A stretch of DNA of 64,000 bases from Adiantum capillus-veneris. Its lineage: Eukaryota; Streptophyta; Polypodiopsida; Polypodiales; Pteridaceae. The stretch lies in NCBI GenBank assembly GCA_014529385.2, contig CM043953.1, positions 115,168,049-115,232,048 on the forward strand, written 5' to 3'. Of this stretch, positions 45,558 through 56,169 are shown one piece after another. Numbering within the stretch: position 1 is the stretch's first letter; every line of letters starts with the position of its first letter. Both the position numbers and the translations under genes were made by a program. Below the pieces are notes generated by a model. The model was not told where the DNA came from and ran no database searches. It saw nothing but the letters and a program-made list of their open reading frames with translations.

Positions 45558-46864
45558 ATGGATGATGAGGAGTTTCTTTCTTCTTTGTCACCGCAGCAGA
45601 GACAGTGGTACGTGGAGCGTCATCGCTCTGGCGCATCATCGCGCGTTCCTACTCCATCCGCATCTCCCTCTCTTTCGGAGCATTCGGCGCGCTCCGAAGC
45701 TTCGGCGTCGAGATGAGCTTCACACTCGTCTAGACACCGGCGCTCTAGTGGTGGCGGTGGCGGTTGTTGTGGGGATTCCGCCACCGATGCCTCCACACCG
45801 CCTCGTGTTCGACGAGGCTCTTTACCCTCCCCTTCTTTGCCCGCCCCCACACCAGCCACAGCATCGCCATCTACGCCAGGTTTTGCACGGCTGATTGTTC
45901 CTACAAGCTACACACCTTTACCTACTCCGCCAGGAGCCACCCCACTCGACACTCCTCGCTTCGGGGCCTAGACGCCGGTGGAGACACCTGACGTCCGTAC
46001 CCCCATCGACACGCCGCTAGAGACCCCTACCGGGACACCCAGGTTCACGCGTCACCGGCCAGAGGGCTTGCCTTACTCCGTCGACATCAGCGGCGGCATC
46101 ATCATGGATGATGACGGCAAGAAGGTGATCTCGCGCATGCGTGGTCTTTGCTCTTAGCTGTTTAGACACTACATACTAAACAAATGGAGTGAAGTACCAA
46201 GTGATTTAAAAAATAGAGTCATCAGCATACTTCATGATGAGTTTCCCGTTTCAACACGGGATCAGCGCTTCAATGAAGACCTGATGAAGATTCGAATGCG
46301 CGAATACTGCAAACACAAGCGTTCCGAAGTGCAAAAAGCAATCAAGAATGGGTGGAACAGGCCAGATTGGCTGGCCAAAGAAGATTGGAAGAATGCGAAG
46401 AAAGCAGCGCGCGAGAATCCCGACAAGTGGAAGCAACAAAAGGATATAGCCAGAGCGCGAGTAGAGGCAGGGAGCTCGCACCACTTGGGGAGCGGTGGAT
46501 GGGCATCATTTGAGGCCGATTTTGTAAGTGTTTTCACATTGCTCTTTATGTTCGATAGTTTAGGGTTTATGAGTTTTTTAGTTCTAACATAATGAAATCT
46601 TTGTATGTTTTGACAGTGGTCGATGACAGGACGTGATCCCACACCGTACGAGCGCGAGTACGCAGGCAGGAAGGGCTTAAACGCCCTGATGGACATTCTC
46701 AGTTCTCGGGGCGGCATGGTTAGTATTAGGGTTTACTCTTTTTTATTTTTTGTATTGTTTTATAAATGTCGTTATATGTTTATACTTACTGAAAGCTGTC
46801 TTATTGTCTTTTTTTGCAGAATCCGACAGATACGCCGCTTGGACGCGATGAGACGTCTGACTAG
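45558..46864 (+). pseudogene. CACTA second gene, Ptta/En/Spm-type protein
   Basis: Starts MDDEEFLSSLSPQQRQWYVE, then a Ser/Pro/Thr-rich region with repeated TP dipeptides (about 45640-46060), which reads through one frame change and a TGA near 45714. The conserved part is about 46100-46715: SGGIIMDDDGKKVISR, YILNKWSEVPSDLKNRV, KSKRSEVQKAIKNGW-like sequence and HHLGSGGWASFEADF, then MTGRDPTPYEREYAGRKGL after an intron (46524-46616). A second intron (46719-46819) leads to a short last exon ending in TAG at 46862-46864. The W...R.F....R..RR layout is typical of plant Ptta/En/Spm proteins, the presumed DNA-binding partner. An in-frame TAG near 46157 also breaks it. Confidence 0.85.
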
Positions 46865-46869
46865 ACGAC

Positions 46870-47215
46870 GTCAGTTTAGCCGTAGCTAGATAGCATTAGT
46901 TTAGGGTTTCTCATAGCTTATGTATCATGAGACGGATTTTATACGTCTTTTTGAACCATGTATATTATTACATTTGTCACCGCAGTTCCTTTTGCCAATC
47001 AATTCTTTATGCCTATGATGTTGTACAATTGTCATTATTACATTTGCCAATCAATTCATTTTGCCTATGATGTGTACAATTGTCAATTTTGCAAACAATG
47101 CGTCTTGTGGGTGACTATTTTGGGTCTATTATCTACCCTTGCACTTTTTTTAAAAAGTGAATCAAGTACAATATGGTTGATGGGTGGCAGGGCATTCAAT
47201 GCCCTGCCACCAAAA
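46870..47215. other. CACTA 3' internal sequence without a gene
   Basis: Contains an imperfect tandem pair of TTGCCAATCAATTC..TTTGCCTATGATG (about 46990 and 47046). No coding domain. Confidence 0.55.
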
Positions 47216-47224
47216 CAAATTCTC

Positions 47225-47480
47225 TCGGGCGTCACTATAACCGTCGCTATTTATGGCTCTGTAGCGTCGCTATGACCGTCGCTATAGTCTTCTGTGTAAA
47301 CGTCGCTATATGCGTCGCTATAGGCGTCGCTATATGCATCGCTATACGCGTCGCTATATAGCGACGCTCATAGCGACGCATATAGCGACGCCTATAGCGA
47401 TGCATATAGCGACGCTCGTAGCGACGGTTTTAGCGATGCCGGGGGTTATAAAAACCCAGTGTATTTCCGTCGCTAACAGC
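47225..47480. repeat. CACTA 3' subterminal array, large imperfect palindrome
   Basis: About nine CGTCGCTATA units are followed by about eight TATAGCGACG units. The centre of symmetry is GTCGCTATATAGCGAC at about 47349-47364. The unit is the same as in the 5' subterminal array. Confidence 0.9.
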
Positions 47481-47512
47481 GTCACAAGAGCACACAACCT
47501 CTTGTAGTGAAT

Positions 47513-48144
47513 GGAAGTGTTGGTGATAAAGTCTAGCCGACTCTTCAACTTGCTTCATGAAAATGTCACTGAAGGTGGCTGCAACCGTGTCTTTAGTGAA
47601 TGTTCCTTCAACTTTTCTGTCCCTTGCCCTCATGGTGATTTCGGAGATTCAAGGCTTCTACAGTTATATCTTTTGTGATCACCACTTCCATCTTCTGACC
47701 TTGAGGGTCAAATATCTGAGCCCGGTTGTCTTCTTTAATGGTGGACATCAATTCATAAGCTCCTTGGAAGTCGATGCCGCATGGCTCTTGTTCATAGTAC
47801 CTCTGGAGCCCAAGTCTTTTATTAGACTCTTGGATCTCAGGGTCGGTTGCTATTTCATAAGCTTCCTTTGGAAGCATTTGAAGCTCTACCTTGTGACCCT
47901 CTTCATGTCTGAATTTGCCTGTAAATACTGTCGTGTTGTTGGCTTCAAGTTTCTCCTTGGAGAGATAAGCCACCTTGGCATTCTTCACTGAAGTTGAATC
48001 CAGTTGATAAGGAGGCAACTCATTTAGCAGCTCCTGGTGGGTTTTTCTGCTTCTGCCCTTTTCTACTTCCTTCCTGGTGCCTGGCATCACAATTTCAAGT
48101 CTAGACTTAGTAAAAAATGCCCAATTTTGCCTGAAGGTGACCAT
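47513..48144 (-). pseudogene. Unknown retroelement protein, N-terminal part
   Basis: The first ATG is at 48144 (MVTFRQNW); a second at 48087 (MPGTRKEVEKGRSRK) is an equally plausible start. The frame stays open for 178 codons through EEGHKVELQMLPKEAYEI, RYYEQEPCGIDFQGAYEL and KMEVVITKDITVEALNL, shifts frame near 47630, and continues with TFTKDTVAATFSDIFMKQ and ARLYHQHFHS up to the CACTA insertion. The VVITKDITVEALNL segment recalls the I-x-ALxL pattern in N-terminal domains of some plant transposon-encoded proteins, but I cannot name a family. It continues at 39758 downward. Confidence 0.6.
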
Positions 48145-50128
48145 TTACTATTAGCTGTCAATGTCGTCCATTATGCTCCAAATCAACTTCCAGGCATGCA
48201 CAAGTGCATACAAATACTTATAGATTATCTCAATCAAAATTGGTGCCAAAATGCAAAGAAAGTAAATAATCGCGATTATTTACAAGAGGTAATTTTTTCC
48301 ATTTATTGAAGATTTGACTTCATAGGGTCGTAGGACACATGCTTTAGATGCTCTGAATTAAATTTTGGGCTCAATTGGATGTTCTTGGAAGAAATGAGAC
48401 CAGATATTGGACATAGACTCTGAAACAATAGGTATAAAGGGATATTTGCATATGTGGTCCAAATGACACCAAAATTGGGTATGGACTCATGATAACTTGT
48501 TCTAAGGTGTCATAAGGTCAAAATGACAGTTTGGGGTCATCTAGGGCAAAATGTAAATAATCACAATTATTTACATTTTGATCTTTTTTGACATTTTTCC
48601 ATACAATGTGGTTCTAGGCATCATGTACGTGACTTTGGGTGAGGTTTGGATATCAAAAGTGAGCTAACACTCAAAATTTTGACAGATAGTGCATTTTTGG
48701 ACAATTTTGGCATAATGGCTAACATTTCTTAATTCAAATTGGATTGTAAAGATATAGGAGGTATGTATAAGGTGTGTACAATGCATCCATAACAAAATTA
48801 TGCAAAAATGATGAAAAAATAAATAATCGCAATTATTTACATTTCTTACAAATTTTCCTCAAAATGACATTTTGACAACATACAGAGTTTATACACCTCC
48901 TATACAAGCTAGGAATGAAGTTTGGTCATGGTCGGTCTAGCTGGCATCACTTAATGCTTCTGGCAGCTCTGAAGTGTTCGATTTTTGCTGATACTTGGTG
49001 TGTAGGAGTTTGCGGTCACTTTTGAGATTATGGCTTTGTCCAGTATGTGGTCAAAGACTGGCTCAGCCATTTTGGGCTCATTCAGAGTCATTTTGATGTC
49101 GTATGTCAAAAATGACGCTTTGTCGCCTGCGAGCCGTTTTTTGACTTTTGAGTACTCTTCTGGGTGGCTTTCTTGAAACCATCCAAGTACATTGATTGAG
49201 GGCCATTAGTAGGAGCCTGTTGTGGCGTCAGATTCCAATTTTGAGCCGGCCCAAAAAACCCTAATCTAGGCCGGGGACCCCCTTGGACCCCTGCCTCTCG
49301 GACATCTACCCATATAGAAAGGTTCTATATACTCAGGGTTAACTATTGTTCAAATCTCATCCATTTTGGATGCCCGGATAGGCCGCTATGGTCGCTTTTT
49401 GGTCATAGGTGTGTGCGTGCAGATTGGATTCTAGGGTTTCCTATGGTCGTCCTATCTACGGCCGGAATAGACTAAAAATTTATATTTATAGTTTAGAAGT
49501 TACCCCTCATCTTGCTTGTGAAATGGCGCGTTGAACGAGTTGGTAGGGATGCCTAGTAGTGAGCGAGAAGAAGCTAAGAGTGACAATCTCTGAAGCACGG
49601 AGAGAATGAGGTGAATTTAGCCTACCTAGGATATCTCTACCTGGACTTCCCAAAGTATTTTCTCCCATATTCCCCAGTTAGTCTTAATAGGCCGTGAAAT
49701 CTATGTTAGACTCAAAAATTTCCTCAATCAGATTCCATTAGCTCAATTTGTGAAAATTTTGCAGAAGACAAGCCTTGGCAGCCTAGTTTATGCTTTTCGC
49801 TTCGTCCGGCGTTTTGAACCAAAATTTTTGTGCTTGTCCGTCTCGCCTTCCTGAGCATAAGTATCTTCACCAACTTTTTCATCCGAGCTCATTTGCTATT
49901 TATTATTATTTTTTGACATGTTTTATTGAAAAATTAAAGAAAATAGCAAAAAGTGCTAGAATAAACAAATTGAAAATCAATCAATTAAGAAAATCCCATA
50001 AAAAATAATAATTTATTAAGTTTTATTGGATTTCTCCATTTTTAAACTAAAAATCAAGAAAAATTGATGAAAATAAGCAAAAATAGCTGTTTTTGACGTT
50101 TCTCTGCTAGTATATACATTATTTACAC
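48145..50128. other. AT-rich non-coding stretch with three dyad motifs
   Basis: No gene seen. It may hold the leader and lost 5' LTR of the unknown element, or the 3' end of gypsy-2. Phrases such as AAAATGACAnTTTGG recur. Three copies of a TAAATAATCnCnATTATTTA dyad lie at 48262, 48552 and 48821. Confidence 0.5.
48262..48283. promoter_or_regulatory. Perfect 22 bp palindrome
   Basis: GTAAATAATCGCGATTATTT plus AC is self-complementary over all 22 bases. Near-identical dyads occur at 48552-48575 and about 48820-48840. A protein-binding role is only inferred. Confidence 0.6.
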
Positions 50129-50560
50129 TCATCGGGGAGATTTTTTCAGATGAATTTCCCTATTTATGGTACATAAGGGCATTATAGGTAATTTTGCAAA
50201 AGACCACACATTAACATCACTCTTTTTCCTCCCTCTCCAAACATTGCCGTTAAATCCTGACTTTTTCCTCCCTCTCCAAACATTGCCCTTAAATCCTGAT
50301 AATTTGCAGTTTTCAAGATGATTTCCCCCTCCTATAGAGAGTACTCCGGAGCGACTGTGTGCATGGGATGAACTGCGTTGTCTATGCATAGCCGTGATTG
50401 GCTCTATCAGGCTTTGAATGTCAGTGCAGTTCAAATCAGTATGTTGTGCAGGAGTTGGGTCTTGAGTAGTCAACTCAAGGGTTTTTGCTGTCGAGGCATC
50501 TTGTGATTGTCGTTTGAAGAGAAAATTTTGTAATAATTGAGCCCTTTACTTGATATTTCC
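50129..50560 (-). pseudogene. Gypsy-2 distal tail with 13-residue tandem repeat
   Basis: Downstream of the Trp-rich module an open frame (50473-50129) reads TQDPTPAQHTDLNCTDIQSL and then GFKGNVWRGRKKS followed by GFNGNVWRGRKKS and a third partial copy. The repeat comes from a 39 bp DNA duplication at 50223-50300. No family recognised. It may be chance coding over a repeat, but its frame is open and continuous with an upstream open stretch. Confidence 0.4.
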
Positions 50561-50655
50561 ATTCGGATACTTTGGAAAACTGATTTCTACAATCGGTAAC
50601 AAGGATTTTGGCTCTTGTGTCCTGATTTTCCATTGAAAGTGACTTTTGCAGGCTG

Positions 50656-51405
50656 CTATACTGGACTTTTTGCCTCTTTAACTCTCCACTGATATATTGG
50701 CTTTGTAATCTTTGGAGCAGTTAATGTGTTCTTAGGTTTCCAAACCCAGTTAGCATTATTCTTCTGTTTTGACGGAGTTTTGCATCGAGCTTTCTGCTTT
50801 GGATTGCTTTTCAAAGTAGGATTTGACTTTTTGGGAATCCAAATTTGAGTTGGATTGTCTTTCAATTGGGATTTTGGTACCCGGATCTGCCTGACTGCCT
50901 GCATGCTATTGCTCATAGTCCGTGGCTGGGTGGAAGCTGAAGTAGATGGATTTCTCTGTGGTTTCTTTGGCAGTTGAGCTGTTTTCCATTCCTCTTTGCT
51001 TGGTGCAATAGAAACTAGAAGATGTCCTCCTTTCAGAAATAATTTAAGATGATTGTCATCCCAATCTGGGTATTGCTTTATATCTTCGCATCCAACATAT
51101 TCCAAGAATCAGAGATTCATTCATATGCTCGTCTAGAATGCATATAAACTGGTGTGGACAAGAAAATCCATTTACCATTACATTGAGATTTACTGAATCT
51201 AAAGCCGCTGTTGTTTCTTTATTGCAACCTTTAATTGATGATATTCCGGGTTGTAAAGGCTGATCTGTTGTTTTCTTGTAAGTAGAATAGCTGACTGCAT
51301 TCATGCACACTCCTGTATCTACCAATGCATTGATGCTATGGTCATTCAACTTTATTGTGATACGAAGATCCATTCCATCTAGCCGTTCATCTCATCAGTT
51401 GATAT
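50656..51405 (-). pseudogene. Gypsy-2 second retropepsin-like domain with Trp/Pro/Lys tail
   Basis: Begins near 51390 (GMDLRITIKLNDHSINALVD), overlapping in two frames. The core NALVDTGVCMNAVSYSTYKK and the later ESLILGICWMRRY give the D-T-G and hydrophobic-Leu-Gly pattern of retropepsins. It then shifts frame into a basic stretch with TQIWIPKKSNPTLK, ANWVWKPKNTL and YQWRVKEAKSPV, ending at 50656. It lies after the integrase of the same strand, where no protease is expected, and gypsy-2 already has another protease at 56.7 kb. Either an extra domain of this element or the start of a second element fused by deletion. Confidence 0.6.
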
Positions 51406-51409
51406 TGCA

Positions 51410-53287
51410 TCTGTTGATGATTCTCATATCTTTTTTTCAGGCATCAAAGTGTCGATGAGAATAGGAAATTTTTGACTCCTGATAGTAGCTTTTCTCTTGG
51501 GCACTCAAATCCGAGCTTCCTCTTGAGCTTCATCAATTATCTGTTGTCATTTGATCCTTCTTTGCTTTGCTGCATGCAATCTTTCTAGCAATTCATTGAT
51601 TAGTGGCAAATGATATTTTTAAAAGCGACATCCACTTATCCAATTGGCCATTGATTCACCATCTAATGTAGATAATTTTACAGCTCCACTTGCAAATACA
51701 TCCTCGATCACAAATGGACCATTTCCTTTTTTCTGAAATTTAGGAATATGTTTCTTAAGGGAGTATACAAGAACTGAGTCTCCTTTTTTGAAGATCTTTG
51801 TAAGAAAATGCGAGTCAAAGAATTGTTTTTGCTTTCTCTTTTATGCATAAATGTGAGCAACAGCGGTCAGTCTTTGCTCATCTAGCTTTTCTAATTCCTC
51901 TAATCGCTTAGACAACTCATGTCTAGTCCATTCAAGATCTTAGCTACCCTTGATTTGGCAATAGAAATTCTATCGGCCATATGGCGTTTAGGCCATAAAC
52001 AAGATTGAAGGGAGTAGCGTCTAGAGCTATTTTGAATGAAACTCTATAAGCCCATAGAGTGGCATGTAGGTTCATTTCCTAGGCGGTTTGTCCTGAACTA
52101 ACCACTTTAGTTAAAATAGAGCTTAGAATTGTATTTGTATGCTCTACCTATCCATTCGCTTGCGGATGATATGGAGCTGACTTATTATAAATAACCATAA
52201 ATTCACTCAAAAGATACTCAATTACCTCATTGAGGAAATGAGTTCCTCTATCATTGACAATCTCAATAGGAACTCCATATCTTGTGAATACATTCTCATA
52301 AAAAAATGCAGCCATGGTTCTTGCATCATTTTTTCTTGTTGCTTTAGCTTCTGCCCACTTGGTCAAATAGTCTATGGCTACAATAATGTATTGAGTCTGG
52401 GTTCTATAGGCCAATGGTTGTATCAGTCCAACAAAATCTATGCCCCATTTGGCAAAAGCTCTAGCACCCATCATTGGTCGTAACGGCATGCTATCTACTC
52501 TTGTTGGCATTTTAGCTCTCTGACATGCATTGCATCTCCAAATAAATTCCTTGGCATCTGCAAACAATGTTGGCCACCATATGCGTGCCATTAGGATTGC
52601 TTTAGCGGTGCTGTCACTTGAAAAATGACCTCCAGCTAATCCTACATGCGCTTGGTCTAGAATGGGTAAATATTCATCCTCATTTGCATATAGACGCAAA
52701 TGTTGATCTTTTCCCCTTCTATATAATTGATTTCCAATTAGAGAGTAATCTCTCGCTTCATTTTCTATTGCCCTTTGGCAATGTTTACTCATGTCCTCAG
52801 GGAATGTCCTATTTGACAAATAAGTAACTATATAGTTACCCCATTTAGAAGCAATAGAGGTTTGGAATAATGTCACATGAGGTATTGGTGACTGATCTTG
52901 GCACTAAAGATAGCTCTTGACATATAAGTGAATATCACTTTGCATTGTGGGCCTGTATACTCCAAGTCTTAGAATACGTTGCATCGTTTGATCTTTTGCA
53001 AAGTGAATTCCAACTACGGTAGTATGAGCTTGAATAAAAGATCGGGATTTCTCTTCAAAATTGATACATAAAAGCAAGATTCCATCTTGATTTCTTTTAT
53101 ATAATCTTTCAGCTAGTAATTGATACATAGCTAATTGTCAAATTAATCCTGGTGTAATTGAAAGTGGGATTTGAGAATCTTTTTGAGCAATTGTCATTAG
53201 GGACCATGTTTTCCAACCATCATGGTATCATTTCCACTGAGAACAAATAGGCATGTGGTAGATCATCCTCTACCCCTTTAGGTGGTT
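51410..53287 (-). pseudogene. Gypsy-2 integrase
   Basis: Starts at the solo LTR edge with PPKGVEDDLPHAYLF, the usual pre-integrase sequence. Continues LYRRGKDQHLRLYANEDEY, then the zinc domain HVGLAGGHF...CNACQRAK (about 52500-52620), the core WGIDFVGLIQP (first Asp), IVNDRGTHF (second Asp) and YHPQANG, where a stop at 52148 precedes the catalytic Glu region. The C-terminal part continues in broken frames (LVYGLNAIWPIEF; KKGDSVLVYSLKKHIPKFQ; VFASGAVKLSTLDGE) to about 51480. Inactive. Confidence 0.88.
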
Positions 53288-53292
53288 CTCCT

Positions 53293-54089
53293 TGTTAGGA
53301 AATAAGACGTAGCTAAATAGATAATTTAGTAGATTACTTAATGGAGAGAGACAGATTTACATACACGAGATTATAGAGTAGAGTGAGAGAGAGAGAGTAC
53401 ACACGATATACGTGGTTCACCCAATGTGGGCTACGTCCACGGGAAAGCAGCCACTCAATGGCTTTAGTACTTCAAAACAAGAAGTAGTTTACAAAAGGAT
53501 TATACCCTTTTGGAGCTCCCGCCTTGCTTCACTCTCACCTCCTCACACTCACCTTGTTGCATCAACTTCACACACTATGAAATGTGTGTAGAAATGGCAT
53601 TCTTGTATAGGCCAAAAGGGCTGCCCTCTCTTATGAGAGGCAGCCATGTGTAGCCGTCCTTGTGTGAATAAGTCCAAATCGGACCCTCCAATCCGCCCAT
53701 GTGTGGCCGCCCTTGAGAAGACAAGTCCGCTTTTGAATTTGGGCACCAGCCACTGGCCATTGACTTCTGACCACCGGCCACCGGCCACCATTGACTACTG
53801 GCCCACCGGCCAACCGACGGTTGTTTTTCGACCACTTTTCGGCCGCCATCCGGACATAATATTCCAGCGAAAAAGGAATATTCTGCCATTCGGCCATAAT
53901 ATTCCGGCGAAAAAGGAATATTCCGACGAGGCCCCTAAAGTTTCCCCTGATTTTTGACTGTGAAAATTTTGGTTTCCGGCGAGTGATTTTCCTTCACGCA
54001 CGATGGCTTCTCCTCATAATGGGGGCCTTACAAATGTGCGCTTTTACCACAGAAGATTACAAGGGGTAAATCAGGCTCCATACTTAACA
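53293..54089 (-). mobile_element. Solo LTR, 797 bp, inside gypsy-2
   Basis: Termini TGTTAGGAAAT and ACTTAACA bound the block; flanks are CTCCT (53288-53292) and CTCTT (54090-54094), a 5 bp duplication with one mismatch. Gypsy-2 coding joins across it. On the - strand the segment CCGTGGACGTAGCCCACATT followed by GGTGAACCACGTATATC and a CT-rich tail is a widespread ending of plant LTRs, so the LTR is probably in - orientation. Contains a local 50 bp near-duplication (GCGAAAAAGGAATATTC at about 53864 and 53908). No internal domain. Confidence 0.82.
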
Positions 54090-54570
54090 CTCTTGAAGTA
54101 ATCCTTAACAGATGATCTCCTCTATAATGGATAGTTCCCTTTTTTACAACCACAGTGAAGTCGCACTCCAAAAGAATAATGAACCATTGCACTATTCTTC
54201 CTGTGTTGCATGGCTTATTGACCAAATACAATAAGACTTGATGATCTACGAAGAACACAAACTTATTGGTCAACAGGTAATGTCTATACTTTTTTACAAC
54301 ATAAATCATTCCTAGTCCTTCCCTTTTGGTGGTCGTGTAATTTTTTACAGCTACATTTAGCTGTCCACTAGCATAAGAAATAGGAAAATCTATGTTTTCG
54401 TCTCTTGGTTGAGCTAGTATACATCCAATGGCAAAATTGGAAGCATCAACATGTATCTGGAATATTTTATTCCAATGTAGAACTTTCAAAATGGGACCTG
54501 ATGTAAGAGCTTGCTTTAGCTTATTGAAAAATTCTTCACAATCATCAGTCCAAACAAAGAGTGTAATCAA
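54090..54570 (-). pseudogene. Gypsy-2 RNase H
   Basis: Frame 54570-54095 gives WTDDCEEFFNKLKQALTSGP, FQIHVDASNFAIGCILAQ (catalytic Asp present), YTTTKREGLGMIYVVKKYRH (Glu present) and FVDHQVLLYLVNK (Asp-His present), then IHYRGDHLLRITS, where the solo LTR cuts in. All RNase H active-site residues that can be checked are retained even though the element is dead. Confidence 0.9.
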
Positions 54571-54573
54571 TTT

Positions 54574-55440
54574 TTACATGGGTTTGGCAATTATAGCGTA
54601 CATATAAATGAAACATCTATAATAACCACAATGTCCCATGAAAACTTGGACTCCCTTAATTGTTGTTGGTCTAGGAAAGTTAGCAATAACATGAATTTTA
54701 TCCATATCTATAGCTATGCCATTTTTTGACACAATATGCCCTAGAATGTTTCCTTGTCGGTCCATAAATATGCACTTTTCAGGATTTAAACAAATTCTAT
54801 AAAGTTTGCACTTTTCAAAGACCTTTTTGAGATGTTCCAAATGATCTGCCTTGATCAATGAATGTACACATAAATCATCCATATATACCTCTAGGAAATT
54901 CCTGAGAAATTCCTTGAACGCATGGCTCATCAATCTTTGGAAGGTTGCAGGAGCATTTGTTAACCCAAAAGGCATAACCTTATAGGCAAAAATACCCATT
55001 CAGTTGCAAAAGTAGTTTTATGTTGATCTTTGGGATCAATCAAAAGTTTATTGTATCCCCAGAAGCCATCCAAAAAGCTTTAAGCTTTTTTTCCCGCTCC
55101 TCTTTCCAAAACATTCTCAGTGATAAGAAGAGGATAGTTGTCACGAATAGTAGCTACATTCACCTTTTTGAGATTAACACAGACTCTTAATTTTCCATTT
55201 TTCTTGGGTACTACAACAATTCAAGAATACCCAATCTGTGTGTTCAATTTCATAGATGAACTCAGATTCTTTTAAATTTTCTATCTCTTCCTTGATCTTT
55301 CTGGCAAAGGTTTTATTATATGTATATGGTCGTTGTCTGCTTGGCTTTGCATCATCCCGGGTGGGAATGGTGTGCTGACTAAGCGAACACATTTTAGTAT
55401 TCCTTGAGTAAGCTGAGCAAAAAATTTTCTTTCTCTGCAC
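54574..55440 (-). pseudogene. Gypsy-2 reverse transcriptase
   Basis: Enters with QHTIPTRDDAKPSRQRPYTY and IENLKESEFIYEIEHTDWVF, then frameshifted sequence for the NGKL-RVCVN block, a stop near 55082, and FLDGFWGYNKL. The frame 54999-54574 holds MPFGLTNAPATFQRLM, the catalytic VYMDDLCVHS, LNPEKCIFM and GHIVSKNGIAID. This is a standard gypsy RT broken by at least one stop and two frameshifts. Confidence 0.9.
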
Positions 55441-55534
55441 TTAAGTCATTTGTAATGTAGGCTGGTCTAGGCTCTTTCCTTGGTTCAGCCAAATCAATCT
55501 TTTTTGCATTCTTAGGTCCCTCATAAGACTCACC

Positions 55535-55990
55535 CTATTTTCTCAACTCTTGTACAGGTTGTTCTACTATGATTTTCCGATCCTGAAGCGTGTATTTTTT
55601 GTAATGAGATGGAACACTCATTATATCCTTGTTTTCTTTGTCTGTGGTCTCCATCTCCGTTGTATATACCTCTTTCAGAGTTTTCTTTAACACTTGGTAT
55701 TTTTTTTGTCGTTCAACTCTTGTCATGGATGATTCCTCATCCATTTTCCTCGGTTTTGGTTGAGTTTCTTTCTTTAGTTTCTTGGGAGTTTTTGGTGCAT
55801 CTTTCTTTATGCTCGAAGAATATCTCCTCGTTATTTTATCCTTGACACAATTATGAGCTTCAATCTGTATCAGAAACTGTGTTCTGCTAGAGATTGATGG
55901 CATAGGCTTAAATTTCAAGTTTTTTGATTCCCTTTTCCTTCTATACCATTTTTGTCTCCTGGGTTTTTGATTTGAGAAATCAGAAAACAT
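55535..55990 (-). pseudogene. Gypsy-2 basic linker between protease and RT
   Basis: Open for 151 codons, rich in Lys, Arg and Glu (SIKKDAPKTPKKLKKETQPK). No domain recognised; position between retropepsin and RT fits the variable linker of gypsy polyproteins. Confidence 0.55.
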
Positions 55991-56169
55991 TTCTTCACCC
56001 CCTTTTAGGAGTAATTTGGCTTTGATATGCTCTTTTTTTAATCCTGAATATTTTGATGTATCGGCTTGTTCTTCAAATTCATCATTTGCATCATAATAAA
56101 GGTCTGAAAAACCTATTGATCTCTCACTATTTCCTAGGTTTCCTCTGTTTCTTCTTCAACGTGGACGGT

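Larger units (their letters stand above)
39762..47509 (+). mobile_element. CACTA (En/Spm) DNA transposon, complete length
   Basis: A 7748 bp element with termini CACTACAAGAGG (39762-39773) and the inverted CCTCTTGTAGTG (47498-47509), and a 3 bp target duplication AAT at 39759-39761 and 47510-47512. Both subterminal regions hold many copies of a GCGACGC/TATAGCGACG motif. Two genes on the + strand encode a tnp2-type transposase and a Ptta/En/Spm-type protein. The element interrupts the - strand coding of the unknown LTR element, and the sequence joins cleanly when it is removed. Three stops in tnp2 make it non-autonomous now. Confidence 0.97.

Noticed and set aside
45541-45894. Pro/His-rich alternative frame overlapping the CACTA second gene
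   Set aside because: Out of frame with the conserved downstream part; another frame gives the expected TP-rich linker.
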